A DNA stretch of 64,000 nucleotides from Maribacter huludaoensis (GTDB lineage Bacteria > Bacteroidota > Bacteroidia > Flavobacteriales > Flavobacteriaceae): contig NZ_JARKMS010000004.1 of NCBI RefSeq assembly GCF_029350945.1, forward strand, positions 62,001 to 126,000, in the 5' to 3' direction. Both the position numbers and the translations under genes were made by a program. Shown here piece by piece: positions 29,734 through 37,824 of this stretch; position 1 is the stretch's first letter; every line of letters begins with the position of its first letter. The notes under the pieces are model-generated. The model did not search any database, had not been told where the DNA came from, and saw only the letters and a program-made list of their open reading frames with translations.

Positions 29734-30540
29734 ATGGGATTATTTGATAAAAACCCTTTTGGGCATAACTTATTCATTAAAAAGTGGCTAATTAGAATAT
29801 TGGCAGTGCTTTCGCATCAGCGTTATAAAAGATTTAATACGTTAGAGATCGAAGGTTCGGATATTATTAGAAATCTGCCAGATAAGAATGTATTGTTCGT
29901 AAGTAACCATCAAACGTATTTTGCAGATGTTGTAGCAATGTTCCATGTATTCAACGCTAGTTTAAGCGGTAGGGAAGATTCCATTAAAAACCTAGGGTAT
30001 ATTTGGCAGCCTAAATTGAATATGTATTATGTTGCGGCGGCAGAGACTATGAGAAAAAGTCTTTTGACCAAGATTATGGCCTATGCCGGTTCTGTTAGTG
30101 TAGAGAGAACTTGGAGATCTGAAGGTAAAGATGTTAAGCGTCAAGTAAAAATGAGTGATATCTCTAGTATTGGTAAAGCTTTAAACGATGGTTGGGTAAT
30201 TACTTTCCCTCAAGGAACCACTACACCTTGGAAACCTTTAAGAAAAGGAACTGCACATATTATTAAAAAATATAAACCAGTAGTGGTACCAGTGGTTATT
30301 GATGGATTTAGACGTTCTTTTGATAAAAAAGGATTGCGTGTCAAGAAAAAGGGAATTCTTCAATCTATGGTTATTAAAGAGCCGTTACAAATAGATTATG
30401 AAAATGAATCTTCAGAATCTATTATTGAAAAATTAGAATATGCCATAGAGCAGCATCCCTCATTTTTAAAGGTAATCTCTAAGAAAGATTTATTGGCTGT
30501 TGAAGAAGAGAACAAACAACGAAAATGGAGACAGTCTTAA
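29734..30540 (+). CDS. PlsC-like 1-acyl-glycerol-3-phosphate acyltransferase family protein
   Basis: The 268-residue protein is an acyltransferase of the LPLAT/PlsC superfamily. Motif I reads SNHQTYFADV (near 67-76) and motif III reads FPQGTTTPWKPL (near 165), followed by a VVPVVIDGFRRSF segment. In motif I there are five residues between His and Asp instead of the usual four (HX4D). Such enzymes transfer acyl chains to lyso-phospholipids. Aminolipid acylation is also possible. The gene overlaps the convergent membrane-protein gene by four bases. Confidence 0.85.
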   Translation: MGLFDKNPFGHNLFIKKWLIRILAVLSHQRYKRFNTLEIEGSDIIRNLPDKNVLFVSNHQTYFADVVAMFHVFNASLSGREDSIKNLGYIWQPKLNMYYVAAAETMRKSLLTKIMAYAGSVSVERTWRSEGKDVKRQVKMSDISSIGKALNDGWVITFPQGTTTPWKPLRKGTAHIIKKYKPVVVPVVIDGFRRSFDKKGLRVKKKGILQSMVIKEPLQIDYENESSESIIEKLEYAIEQHPSFLKVISKKDLLAVEEENKQRKWRQS

Positions 30541-31187
30541 ACTGCCAAATGTTTTAGTTCACTATAATTTTTCTTCAGTTTTCTTAGTAGCAGGCCATAG
30601 AGTAAAAAGTATATTCCGCCCATTACCAAAGTTAAGATAATACCAAAAATACCTATGGAAAGCATTACGGTTATTTTTAGTTTTTCTGCAGATATATTTT
30701 CTAGACTATCTTTTAGTTCAGGAAAAGCAGAAATAATATTATCGTTCAAATAGACACCAATGATCATTACGATTATGGTAACCATAATCATGGATAATGA
30801 AAAGATGACGTAGTGTTTAACGGTCTTTCTGGTCTTTATTATTTTCTTCATCAAGTTCTTGGAATTATCTAAAACTGAGATTTCCTTAAACCTTTTGTAA
30901 AATTGGAAGATAAAGTAAAATGCTACCAAATAAGTTAAGCCAGATAATACTTTTAAGTATTTGGCAATACCTATATTCTCATAGATTTCCATGCCCTCTT
31001 GAAACGATGGTAGAAGATACAATAGTTGAGGTACGGTAAATTCTAAAATGCTAATGATGAGAATCCATTTTACAATAGAGGAAGATTTCTTCCATATCAT
31101 TTTATGTATTTCATCATAGCTCAATTTAGGAACGTTAAATTCCTTTTTTTGCCAGTCTTTTTTCAATAATTCCAGTTCGTCCGTCAT
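30537..31187 (-). CDS. Four-helix membrane protein paired with ECF sigma factor
   Basis: The 216-residue protein has a short soluble N-terminus (1-30, containing LKKDWQKKEFNVPKLSYDEI) and four membrane helices (about 36-60, 82-105, 125-148 and 168-198). It follows the ECF sigma gene by four bases, the usual place for an anti-sigma factor, and the soluble N-terminus could hold sigma. No classical ZAS zinc motif (HxxxCxxC) is seen. Function is inferred only from position. Confidence 0.7.
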   Translation of the reverse strand: MTDELELLKKDWQKKEFNVPKLSYDEIHKMIWKKSSSIVKWILIISILEFTVPQLLYLLPSFQEGMEIYENIGIAKYLKVLSGLTYLVAFYFIFQFYKRFKEISVLDNSKNLMKKIIKTRKTVKHYVIFSLSMIMVTIIVMIIGVYLNDNIISAFPELKDSLENISAEKLKITVMLSIGIFGIILTLVMGGIYFLLYGLLLRKLKKNYSELKHLAV

Positions 31188-31191
31188 ATGC

Positions 31192-31686
31192 TTATGGATT
31201 CAAAATGGTTCTTAATTTTGTTTTGATACGGTTCATCTTCACACGTGCATTTACTTCGGTAATACCCAAAGTTTCTGAAATTTCAGTATAATTTTTATCC
31301 TCCAGATATAAAAAAACCAAAGCTTTGTCAACATCGTTCAATTGCTTAACGGCTTTATACATAAGCTTTAATTGCAATTCTTCGGTCTCGTCATACTCAT
31401 CTGCCTTTATTTTAAAAATAATAGACTCATAATCGGCGGTATCAATTCTTCTTTTATTTTTTCGGTATAACGTAATGGCGGTGTTCAATGCCACACGATA
31501 CATCCATGTACTAAACTTTGCATCTCCCCTAAATTTAGGATACGCTTTCCATAGTTGAATAGTAATTTCTTGAAACAGATCATTGTGAGAGTCGCGGTCA
31601 TTTGTGTACAGGGTACAGACTTTATGGACAATATTTTGATTATCCTGTAACTCGGTCACAAATTTGTGTTCAAGGTCTTTCTTCAC
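31192..31686 (-). CDS. ECF RNA polymerase sigma factor
   Basis: The 164-residue sigma-70 family factor of the extracytoplasmic-function type has region 2 (about 20-85) with DLFQEITIQLWKAYPKF and STWMYRVALNTAI, and region 4 (about 105-160) with YTEISETLGITEVNARVKMNRIK as the helix-turn-helix. The start is GTG at 31686. A motif TGTAACAAA lies 45-53 bases upstream and also occurs before the other ECF gene of the window. It would direct RNA polymerase to its own regulon under control of the following membrane protein. Confidence 0.93.
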   Translation of the reverse strand: MKKDLEHKFVTELQDNQNIVHKVCTLYTNDRDSHNDLFQEITIQLWKAYPKFRGDAKFSTWMYRVALNTAITLYRKNKRRIDTADYESIIFKIKADEYDETEELQLKLMYKAVKQLNDVDKALVFLYLEDKNYTEISETLGITEVNARVKMNRIKTKLRTILNP

Positions 31687-31730
31687 TATTGGTTGGTTGT
31701 TGTTAGCTTGTTAGTCTAACAAAAGTCTAT

Positions 31731-31739
31731 TTTGTTACA
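31731..31739 (-). promoter_or_regulatory. TGTAACAAA motif upstream of ECF sigma gene (site 1)
   Basis: Read on the minus strand, TGTAACAAA lies 44 bases before the GTG. The same nine bases occur 38 bases before the ECF gene at 54266-54820. It looks like an ECF -35 element and may mark autoregulation. An inverted repeat TTGTTAG-T-CTAACAA (31708-31722) lies between it and the start. Confidence 0.35.
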
Positions 31740-31760
31740 AGAATTCTTTAATAAAATAAA

Positions 31761-31790
31761 AAAAGTGCCAAAATTGACTTTGGCACTTTT
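31761..31790 (-). terminator. Terminator after the M20 amidohydrolase gene
   Basis: AAAAGTGCCAAA (31761-31772) pairs perfectly with 31779-31790 around a 6-base loop, and the minus strand continues into a T-run. It separates the amidohydrolase from the sigma gene downstream. Confidence 0.85.
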
Positions 31791-31809
31791 TATAGTATAT
31801 TTTTTAGAA

Positions 31810-33237
31810 TTATTTTCTGTAATCTAGTGCTGGAGCTCTATCCCCCAAAAGCGGAATATACTTAAAATCTGCCCCTCTTTTTTCTAAGAACTCAGTTTTG
31901 GACGCTGCCACTAGTTTTTTGTCCTTAAATAAATCTATTGCTGTCATGGTCAATGTTTTTGCAGCGATCATCATACCCTTATTGCCAATAGAAGTTCCGC
32001 CGGCGGCAACAGCTTGCCAGCTATGTGCCGGCGTGCCCGGTACCCATGTTGCTGTACTAAAGCCAACCGTTGGTACGGTAAAACTAACATCGCCAACGTC
32101 AGTAGATCCAAATGCTTTAGCTTCTGTCTTATAAGGCTGTACATTTTTAGCGGTTGCAAGATCGGCCTTTTCTTGGCCCAAGGTTTTTGCTATTTTGTCT
32201 GCAAAGACTTTTTCTTCGTCAGAATAGTCCATTCCGCCTATTTCAGATAAGTTATCATGCATCACTTTTTGTAAAGTAAGGTTTGGCAATAACTCATGTG
32301 TACCACCGATCATTTCATAATCCATAGTAGTACCGGTACCTAGTGCGGCACCTTCGGCAGCTTTTACCATGCGGTCAAAAATTTCTATAACTACGTCACG
32401 TCTATTGTGGCGAGCGTAATAATATACTTCCGCAAAATCAGGAATAACGTTCGGTGCTTTACCGCCATCTGTAATTACATAATGGATTCTAGCTTCTTGC
32501 GGAATGTGTTCACGCATCATATTGATCATCATGTTCATAGCTTCAACACCATCTAATGCTGAACGCCCTTTGTCAGGTGATGCTGCGGCATGAGCGGAAA
32601 TACCATGAAATCTAAATTTAGCCGACTTATTTGCTAAAGCAGCACCGGCACTTGCGGCATTTTGGGCTCCAGGATGCCAATGTAAAGCAATGTCTACATC
32701 GTTAAAAAGTCCTTCACGAACCATATATACCTTTCCTGATCCACCTTCTTCTGCCGGTGTACCGTAAAAGCGAATGGTACCTTTGGAGTTGTTTGCTTCT
32801 AGCCACTCTTTGGTAGATATGGCGGCAGCTGTAGATGCGGTACCGAATAAATGATGACCACATGCATGGCCTGCAGCAGCGCCTGCAGATGTTTTCTCTG
32901 GAACCGCTTTTTGGGAAAGGCCCGGTAGTGCATCGTATTCGCCCATAATGGCAATTACAGGGCTGCCGCTGCCATATTCCGCTATAAATGCCGTTGGTAT
33001 ACCTGCAACTCCCTCCTTAATTGTAAAACCGGCATTTTTCAATGTTGTTTGAAGAAGATCGGAACTCTGTTCTTCTTGGTATCCCATTTCTGCGAATTCC
33101 CAAATATTCTGCGCTATTGTTCCGTAATCTTCACTTTTTTGCTCTAAATTTTTAATAATATCCTTTTCGCTCTTTTGAGCGTTCAGCGAATAAACGGTAG
33201 TACCGAGTATCGCCAATAAAATAAGGGAGTTACGCAT
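31810..33237 (-). CDS. Secreted M20-family amidohydrolase (AbgB-like)
   Basis: The 475-residue protein has a signal peptide (1-20, cut after SLNA) and an M20 metallopeptidase fold. Metal-binding residues are in GHACGHHLFGTA (near 125), GTPAEEGGSGK (near 160) and DIALHWHPG (near 182), with the dimerisation (lid) domain in between. The closest named relatives are p-aminobenzoyl-glutamate hydrolase subunit B and other amide-cleaving aminoacylases. The substrate is probably an N-acyl amino acid or similar amide, outside the cytoplasm. Single-gene unit with its own terminator. Confidence 0.9.
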   Translation of the reverse strand: MRNSLILLAILGTTVYSLNAQKSEKDIIKNLEQKSEDYGTIAQNIWEFAEMGYQEEQSSDLLQTTLKNAGFTIKEGVAGIPTAFIAEYGSGSPVIAIMGEYDALPGLSQKAVPEKTSAGAAAGHACGHHLFGTASTAAAISTKEWLEANNSKGTIRFYGTPAEEGGSGKVYMVREGLFNDVDIALHWHPGAQNAASAGAALANKSAKFRFHGISAHAAASPDKGRSALDGVEAMNMMINMMREHIPQEARIHYVITDGGKAPNVIPDFAEVYYYARHNRRDVVIEIFDRMVKAAEGAALGTGTTMDYEMIGGTHELLPNLTLQKVMHDNLSEIGGMDYSDEEKVFADKIAKTLGQEKADLATAKNVQPYKTEAKAFGSTDVGDVSFTVPTVGFSTATWVPGTPAHSWQAVAAGGTSIGNKGMMIAAKTLTMTAIDLFKDKKLVAASKTEFLEKRGADFKYIPLLGDRAPALDYRK

Positions 33238-33337
33238 TTTTGTGTTTGTTTGAGTTAGAGCTTAAAGATACTAAAAACACATTATTATTTTAAAGTAGGA
33301 GTCCATTTGTTTAATTTAGCATTTAAGTATTTATACT

Positions 33338-34630
33338 ATGAACATACCCCTTTCAAGCTATCCTAGAATCGTAATTATAGGAGGTGGTTTTGGCGGAGTT
33401 TCTCTGGCTAAAAAATTAAGTAAACAAGAAGTACAGGTAGTTCTTATCGATAGGAACAATTACCATACTTTTCAACCTTTATTGTACCAAGTATCAACTG
33501 GTGGTCTTGAGCCGGATTCTATAGCGTACCCATTACGTAAGGTATTGATCGGATACGACAATTTTTATTTTCGTTTGGCGGAAGTTGATTATATAGATAC
33601 CGCAAATAAAAAGGTGAATACAAACATTGGGGATATTAGTTTTGACTATTTAGTGGTGGCAACCGGTTCTGAGACCAATTTCTTTGGCAATAAGGAGATT
33701 GAAAAGAATGCTATGTCCATGAAATCTATTCCACAATCGTTGAATCTTCGTAGTTTAATCTTAGAGAATTTTGAACAAGCGCTTTTAACAGATGATTATC
33801 ACGAAAGAGATGCGTTGATGAATTTTGTGATCGTAGGTGGCGGGCCTACCGGTGTAGAATTGTCCGGGGCATTGGCGGAAATTAAAAAAGGGATATTGCC
33901 AAAAGACTATCCGGATTTGGATACTAGAAGGGCCCAGATAAATATTGTACAAGGTGGGGATTGCTTATTGCCAGGTTTTAGTGCGCAAGCATCTAAAAAG
34001 GCAGAAGATTTTTTAGAAAAACTTGGGGTTCAAGTATGGAAAGGAGTTCGGGTTACCGGGTATGATGGTAAAACGGTAACCACAAAAACCGATTTAAAGT
34101 TTGATGCTGCAACCGTGGTTTGGGCGGCAGGAGTAAAAGGGGCCGGAATTAAAGGGTTGGATGCCGAAGATGTTATTGCAGGTGGAAATAGAATAAATGT
34201 CAATGAATTTAACCAGGTTGTAGGACATCCTAATATTTTTGCAATAGGTGATATAGCTTGTATGGCTACCGAAGATAACCCTCGTGGCCATCCAATGGTG
34301 GCGCAACCGGCAATTCAGCAGGGCAAACTATTGGGTGAAAATTTAGTAAATTTAATAGAGAACAAACCAATGAAACCCTTTGTCTATTTTGATAAAGGAA
34401 GCATGGCTACCATTGGTAGAAACAAAGCGGTTTGTGATATTAAGAAATTTAGGTTCCAAGGTGTTTTTGCCTGGTTTGTTTGGATGTTCGTTCATCTGTT
34501 CTTTTTGATCGGCTTTAGAAATAGAATGGTAGTATTTATAAACTGGGTCTATAATTATATTCGGTTTGATCGCGAGGCACGTTTGATAATACGCCCGTAT
34601 AAAAGAGATTACGGCCAGTTTAAGGATTAA
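33338..34630 (+). CDS. Type II NADH dehydrogenase (Ndh)-like FAD oxidoreductase
   Basis: The 430-residue protein has an FAD-binding motif at the N-terminus (IIGGGFGGVSLAKKL, 11-25), a second Rossmann motif for NADH (FVIVGGGPTGVELSG, near 163-177), FAIGDIACM near residue 300 binding FAD, and a hydrophobic C-terminal segment (about 365-395) that anchors it to the membrane. This is the single-subunit, non-proton-pumping NADH:quinone oxidoreductase. The YHTFQPLLYQVSTGGLEP segment is typical. It stands alone. Confidence 0.93.
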   Translation: MNIPLSSYPRIVIIGGGFGGVSLAKKLSKQEVQVVLIDRNNYHTFQPLLYQVSTGGLEPDSIAYPLRKVLIGYDNFYFRLAEVDYIDTANKKVNTNIGDISFDYLVVATGSETNFFGNKEIEKNAMSMKSIPQSLNLRSLILENFEQALLTDDYHERDALMNFVIVGGGPTGVELSGALAEIKKGILPKDYPDLDTRRAQINIVQGGDCLLPGFSAQASKKAEDFLEKLGVQVWKGVRVTGYDGKTVTTKTDLKFDAATVVWAAGVKGAGIKGLDAEDVIAGGNRINVNEFNQVVGHPNIFAIGDIACMATEDNPRGHPMVAQPAIQQGKLLGENLVNLIENKPMKPFVYFDKGSMATIGRNKAVCDIKKFRFQGVFAWFVWMFVHLFFLIGFRNRMVVFINWVYNYIRFDREARLIIRPYKRDYGQFKD

Positions 34631-34767
34631 TAAACACTGATAAACAATTGCATTACAGTACGAAGCGTTTTTTTGTGTAAGAGTTAATTTTTTGCTAAGT
34701 ATTTCGTTAGGTCCTGTTATTCAAATATCTTTTGTAGGAATTTATTTCAATAACCGATTTTTGACCT

Positions 34768-35283
34768 ATGAAAGTTCTTATACATAGTTTTCTATTCTTG
34801 TTTTTAATTGTTTCAAAGGGTCAGACAATAGAAGAGCCACCAGTAACAAATTTACCATCTTCATTAACCGGATTATCAATTACAGGGCACGCGTACCCTG
34901 TATCTGCAATTGGTGATGTTCATAAGTCTTTTATGTTGCAATATGGTATTTCAAAATCGTTTCAATTAGAACTTCAAGGTTTTTATGATACATATATTTT
35001 AAGTGAAAGATTTAGATCTAGCGTATTAGCTAAAGTGTATTTGAATAAGCGATTATATTTACTGGGTGGTGTAGAAGCAGAGATAGCTACAGAAAATGCG
35101 GGAGTTGGACAAATACCGTATCGTCTTGGTTTTGTAGCTGGTGCTGGTTATGATGTAAGTGAGAATTTTATGATTGAATTGAAAAGTAATGTACAATTAA
35201 ACCAATCTACCATTGGTGCTTTTGGTGAAACTCAATTTGTAATGCCATCTGTTTATACCATTGGTAGTAAATTGAAATTTTAA
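34768..35283 (+). CDS. Small outer-membrane beta-barrel-like protein
   Basis: The 171-residue protein has a signal peptide (1-18, cut near VSKG-Q) and a mature part of alternating hydrophobic and polar residues ending in Phe, as in small eight-stranded outer-membrane barrels. No named family is recognised. The gene is alone and overlaps the 3' end of the convergent recombinase gene by four bases. Function unknown. Confidence 0.6.
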   Translation: MKVLIHSFLFLFLIVSKGQTIEEPPVTNLPSSLTGLSITGHAYPVSAIGDVHKSFMLQYGISKSFQLELQGFYDTYILSERFRSSVLAKVYLNKRLYLLGGVEAEIATENAGVGQIPYRLGFVAGAGYDVSENFMIELKSNVQLNQSTIGAFGETQFVMPSVYTIGSKLKF

Positions 35284-36182
35284 TAACTCTTTCTTGGGTG
35301 GTATGTATTCATGACCTCGGCTAAATGAGAGCGGTCTACATGCATATATATTTCTGTAGTGGTAATACTTTCATGGCCTAACATTTGCTGAATTGATCTT
35401 AAATCGGCTCCATTTTCAAGTAAATGCGTAGCAAACGAATGTCTAAAGGTGTGTGGACTTATACTTTTTTGCAACCCGATTGTTACCGCTAAATTCTTTA
35501 CAATGGTAAATATCATTGCTCTGGTAAGTTGCCTGCCGCGTCGGTTAAGAAAAAGAATGTCTTGATAACCTTCTTTGATATTTAAATGGACTCTTACTTC
35601 ATTTCTATAAATATCAATGTATTTTTTATTGACAGCGCTTATTGGTACAAAGCGTTGTTTGTCACCTTTGCCCGTAACTTTAATAAAGTCTTCTTCAAAA
35701 TATAAGTCGGATATCTTTAACCCGATAAGTTCGGAAACTCGTAGTCCACAACCATATAAAGTTTCTAGCATAGCCCTATTACGTTCTCCTTCTGCAGAAC
35801 TTAAATCAATGGCACTTATTAATTTATCTATTTCATTTTCAGAAAGGGTATCAGGTAATTTGCGTCCAATTTTAGGAGATTCAATTAAATCTAAGGGATT
35901 GTCTTTGCGGTAATCTTCAAAAATTAAATAATTGAAAAAACTTTTTAGTCCAGATATGATACGTGCTTGAGACCTTGGATTCACCACCTTGGCAATTTCA
36001 TAAATAAACTGTTGTACAATGTTTTTGTCAATTAGTATTGGGGTAGTATTAATGTCATGGATTTCAAGAAAGGACATTAATTTTTCAATATCCATAGTAT
36101 AGCTCTGAATAGAGTTTTTAGATAGACCACGTTCAAGCTTAAGATAGGTGGTGTAATCTTTCAGGGCATGTTTCCATTTCAT
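35280..36182 (-). CDS. xerD: Tyrosine recombinase, XerD-like
   Basis: The 300-residue site-specific recombinase has the SAM-like N-terminal core-binding domain (1-95) and the catalytic domain. The catalytic set is visible: Arg in YGCGLRVSELIGL, His-x-x-Arg in SPHTFRHSFATHLLENG, His in MLGHESITTTEIYMH and the Tyr at its end. Full length and lack of nearby mobile-element genes point to the housekeeping XerC/XerD pair that resolves chromosome dimers at dif, and site-specific integrase roles are less likely. XerD is favoured over XerC by overall pattern only. Confidence 0.92.
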   Translation of the reverse strand: MKWKHALKDYTTYLKLERGLSKNSIQSYTMDIEKLMSFLEIHDINTTPILIDKNIVQQFIYEIAKVVNPRSQARIISGLKSFFNYLIFEDYRKDNPLDLIESPKIGRKLPDTLSENEIDKLISAIDLSSAEGERNRAMLETLYGCGLRVSELIGLKISDLYFEEDFIKVTGKGDKQRFVPISAVNKKYIDIYRNEVRVHLNIKEGYQDILFLNRRGRQLTRAMIFTIVKNLAVTIGLQKSISPHTFRHSFATHLLENGADLRSIQQMLGHESITTTEIYMHVDRSHLAEVMNTYHPRKSY

Positions 36183-36363
36183 GGTTTAAAGATAAAGAAT
36201 ACATTATTTCTGTTGGGTATAATATATATTCTATAACTGTGAAAATGATAAGAGGTAGGTTAGATTCTTTGGTTCATATTTTATGCAACCTATTTAAATG
36301 TAAGATGCACAACTACTTTAATGGCATTCACAACAAATATGTCGGTAACCATAGTCTTACCTT

Positions 36364-36371
36364 TATTTTTG
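36364..36371 (+). promoter_or_regulatory. -7 box upstream of porin-family gene
   Basis: TATTTTTG fits TAnnTTTG, ending 22 bases before the ATG at 36394. No clear -33 TTG is seen. Confidence 0.45.
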
Positions 36372-36393
36372 CAGAAAACAAACCAATCAAACC

Positions 36394-36912
36394 ATGAATA
36401 AGTATTTCATTTTATTATTAGCCTTAGGTCTTTCAACCGGAATTTTTGCTCAAGAAGGGTTTAAATTCGGAATTCAAGGCGGTATTCCTCTAGATGATTA
36501 TAATGAAGCGGTAAGTGTTGTACTTGCAGCAGATTTCTCATATATGTATCCATTGGGCGAGGTGGTAGATGTTGGTCCTGCAGTAGGTTATATACATGGT
36601 TTTGCAGAAACGTTTCAAACAACCATTGTTAGGGAAGAACAGGAAGCTGTACAATTTTTACCATTGTCTGCCGGTGTTCGTTTTTGGACATCAAACTATT
36701 TTTCATTTGGTGGAAATATAGGTTATGCCATGGGTGTAAATGATGGTAATGAAGGTGGTCTTTATTATAGACCTACAATTGCATATTTAATGAGTTCAAG
36801 TGTAGAGGTTAACTTGTCCTATACAGGTATTGATGTTGAGGATACCACTTGGTCTACAGTTACTTTGGGTATCGTTTATAATTTTGAGCCTAAGTATAGA
36901 ACCCGTCGCTAG
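36394..36912 (+). CDS. Outer-membrane beta-barrel (porin family) protein
   Basis: The 172-residue protein has a signal peptide (1-20, cut after IFAQ) and glycine/aromatic-rich strands (FKFGIQGGIPL, VGPAVGYIHGF, SFGGNIGYAMG, TLGIVYNF), the usual look of a small OmpA/OmpW-like barrel in Bacteroidota. It ends in basic residues after the last strand. Function unknown. The gene stands alone, 67 bases before aroQ, which has its own promoter-like box. Confidence 0.75.
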   Translation: MNKYFILLLALGLSTGIFAQEGFKFGIQGGIPLDDYNEAVSVVLAADFSYMYPLGEVVDVGPAVGYIHGFAETFQTTIVREEQEAVQFLPLSAGVRFWTSNYFSFGGNIGYAMGVNDGNEGGLYYRPTIAYLMSSSVEVNLSYTGIDVEDTTWSTVTLGIVYNFEPKYRTRR

Positions 36913-36967
36913 AGAAATACTTTAGTTTACTTCTAGTATTTCTAATTCATTGTAAGGTAACATTCGT

Positions 36968-36975
36968 TATTTTTG
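36968..36975 (+). promoter_or_regulatory. -7 box four bases upstream of aroQ start
   Basis: TATTTTTG (TAnnTTTG) ends four bases before the aroQ ATG, so transcription would begin at or next to the start codon. A TTG at 36950-36952 lies 15 bases upstream, slightly closer than the usual 17-23. Confidence 0.45.
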
Positions 36976-36979
36976 AAAT

Positions 36980-37396
36980 ATGAAGATTATCATTATAAAT
37001 GGTCCCAATCTAAATCTTTTAGGAAAAAGGGAGCCAGAAGTATACGGTTCAGAAACTTTTGAAGATTACTTTTCAAAACTACAATTCAAATATAAAAATG
37101 TTGAATTGGAATATTTTCAATCAAATATTGAAGGTGAGTTGATTTCTAAAATACAGGAAACCGGCTTTTCTTATGGTGGTATCGTGTTGAACGCAGCGGC
37201 ATATACACATACATCAGTAGGCATTGGCGATGCGGTAAAGGCGGTAGAAACTCCTGTAATAGAAGTTCATATATCTAATACACACCAGCGCGAAGAGTTT
37301 AGGCATATATCTTATATTTCTCCAGCAGCAAGTGGTGTTATACTTGGTTTTGGATTAAAAAGTTATGATTTGGCTATTGAGAGCTTTTTATTTTAA
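36980..37396 (+). CDS. aroQ: 3-dehydroquinate dehydratase, type II
   Basis: AroQ removes water from 3-dehydroquinate in the shikimate pathway. The 138-residue protein has INGPNLNLLGKREPEVYG at its start with the catalytic Tyr, LNAAAYTHTSVGI with conserved Asn/His sites, and VEVHISNTHQREEFRH-like sequence (here EVHISNTHQREEFRH) near residue 95. It is full length for the type II family. The promoter-like box almost touches the ATG, so the mRNA may be leaderless. Confidence 0.96.
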   Translation: MKIIIINGPNLNLLGKREPEVYGSETFEDYFSKLQFKYKNVELEYFQSNIEGELISKIQETGFSYGGIVLNAAAYTHTSVGIGDAVKAVETPVIEVHISNTHQREEFRHISYISPAASGVILGFGLKSYDLAIESFLF

Positions 37397-37515
37397 GTAG
37401 CCTAATATTTAAAAAAGCAATTTTAGTACCTACTTCTATATTTTTAAAATGGATTTTAAGAGCCATTTTGATCATTTCTTATACAAGATAGTAATGATGA
37501 AATGGGGAATGAGCC

Positions 37516-37803
37516 TTAAGCGTTGTCTTCAGGTCTTAAATATTTCTCTTCTACGTAGAACGTTGCAAAGGGTAGAAGTGAAGCTATACCAAAAATGAAA
37601 ACTTTCTTAAATGACCACTTATGGGTAAAACCTACTATTAACGTTAGTGCTATGAACGCGATAAAAAGTACGCCGTGGGCGTAGCCAACGTATTTATTGG
37701 GTTCTGGTATTTCTGCCCAATATTTTAATGGCATGGTTACTCCGAACAACGCCAAATAGGAAATTCCTTCTAAAATTGCCGTTGCTCGAAATAATTTTAA
37801 CAT
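37516..37803 (-). CDS. DUF3817 small membrane protein
   Basis: The 95-residue protein has three membrane helices (about 8-27, 42-61, 68-85) with EGISYLALFGVTMPLKY and YVGYAHGVLFI, the DUF3817 pattern (YdzA/YniB-like). Function unknown. It lies 21 bases downstream of lpdA on the same strand and is probably co-transcribed. The 119-base gap to the convergent aroQ shows only a weak 7-bp hairpin (37446-37469). Confidence 0.83.
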   Translation of the reverse strand: MLKLFRATAILEGISYLALFGVTMPLKYWAEIPEPNKYVGYAHGVLFIAFIALTLIVGFTHKWSFKKVFIFGIASLLPFATFYVEEKYLRPEDNA

Positions 37804-37824
37804 GCTATACTAAATTGTAATTAA

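Noticed and set aside
35280-36182. Recombinase as sign of an integrated element
   Set aside because: It is a full-length XerD-type protein with no tRNA, att-like repeat or mobile genes nearby, so a chromosomal housekeeping role is more likely.
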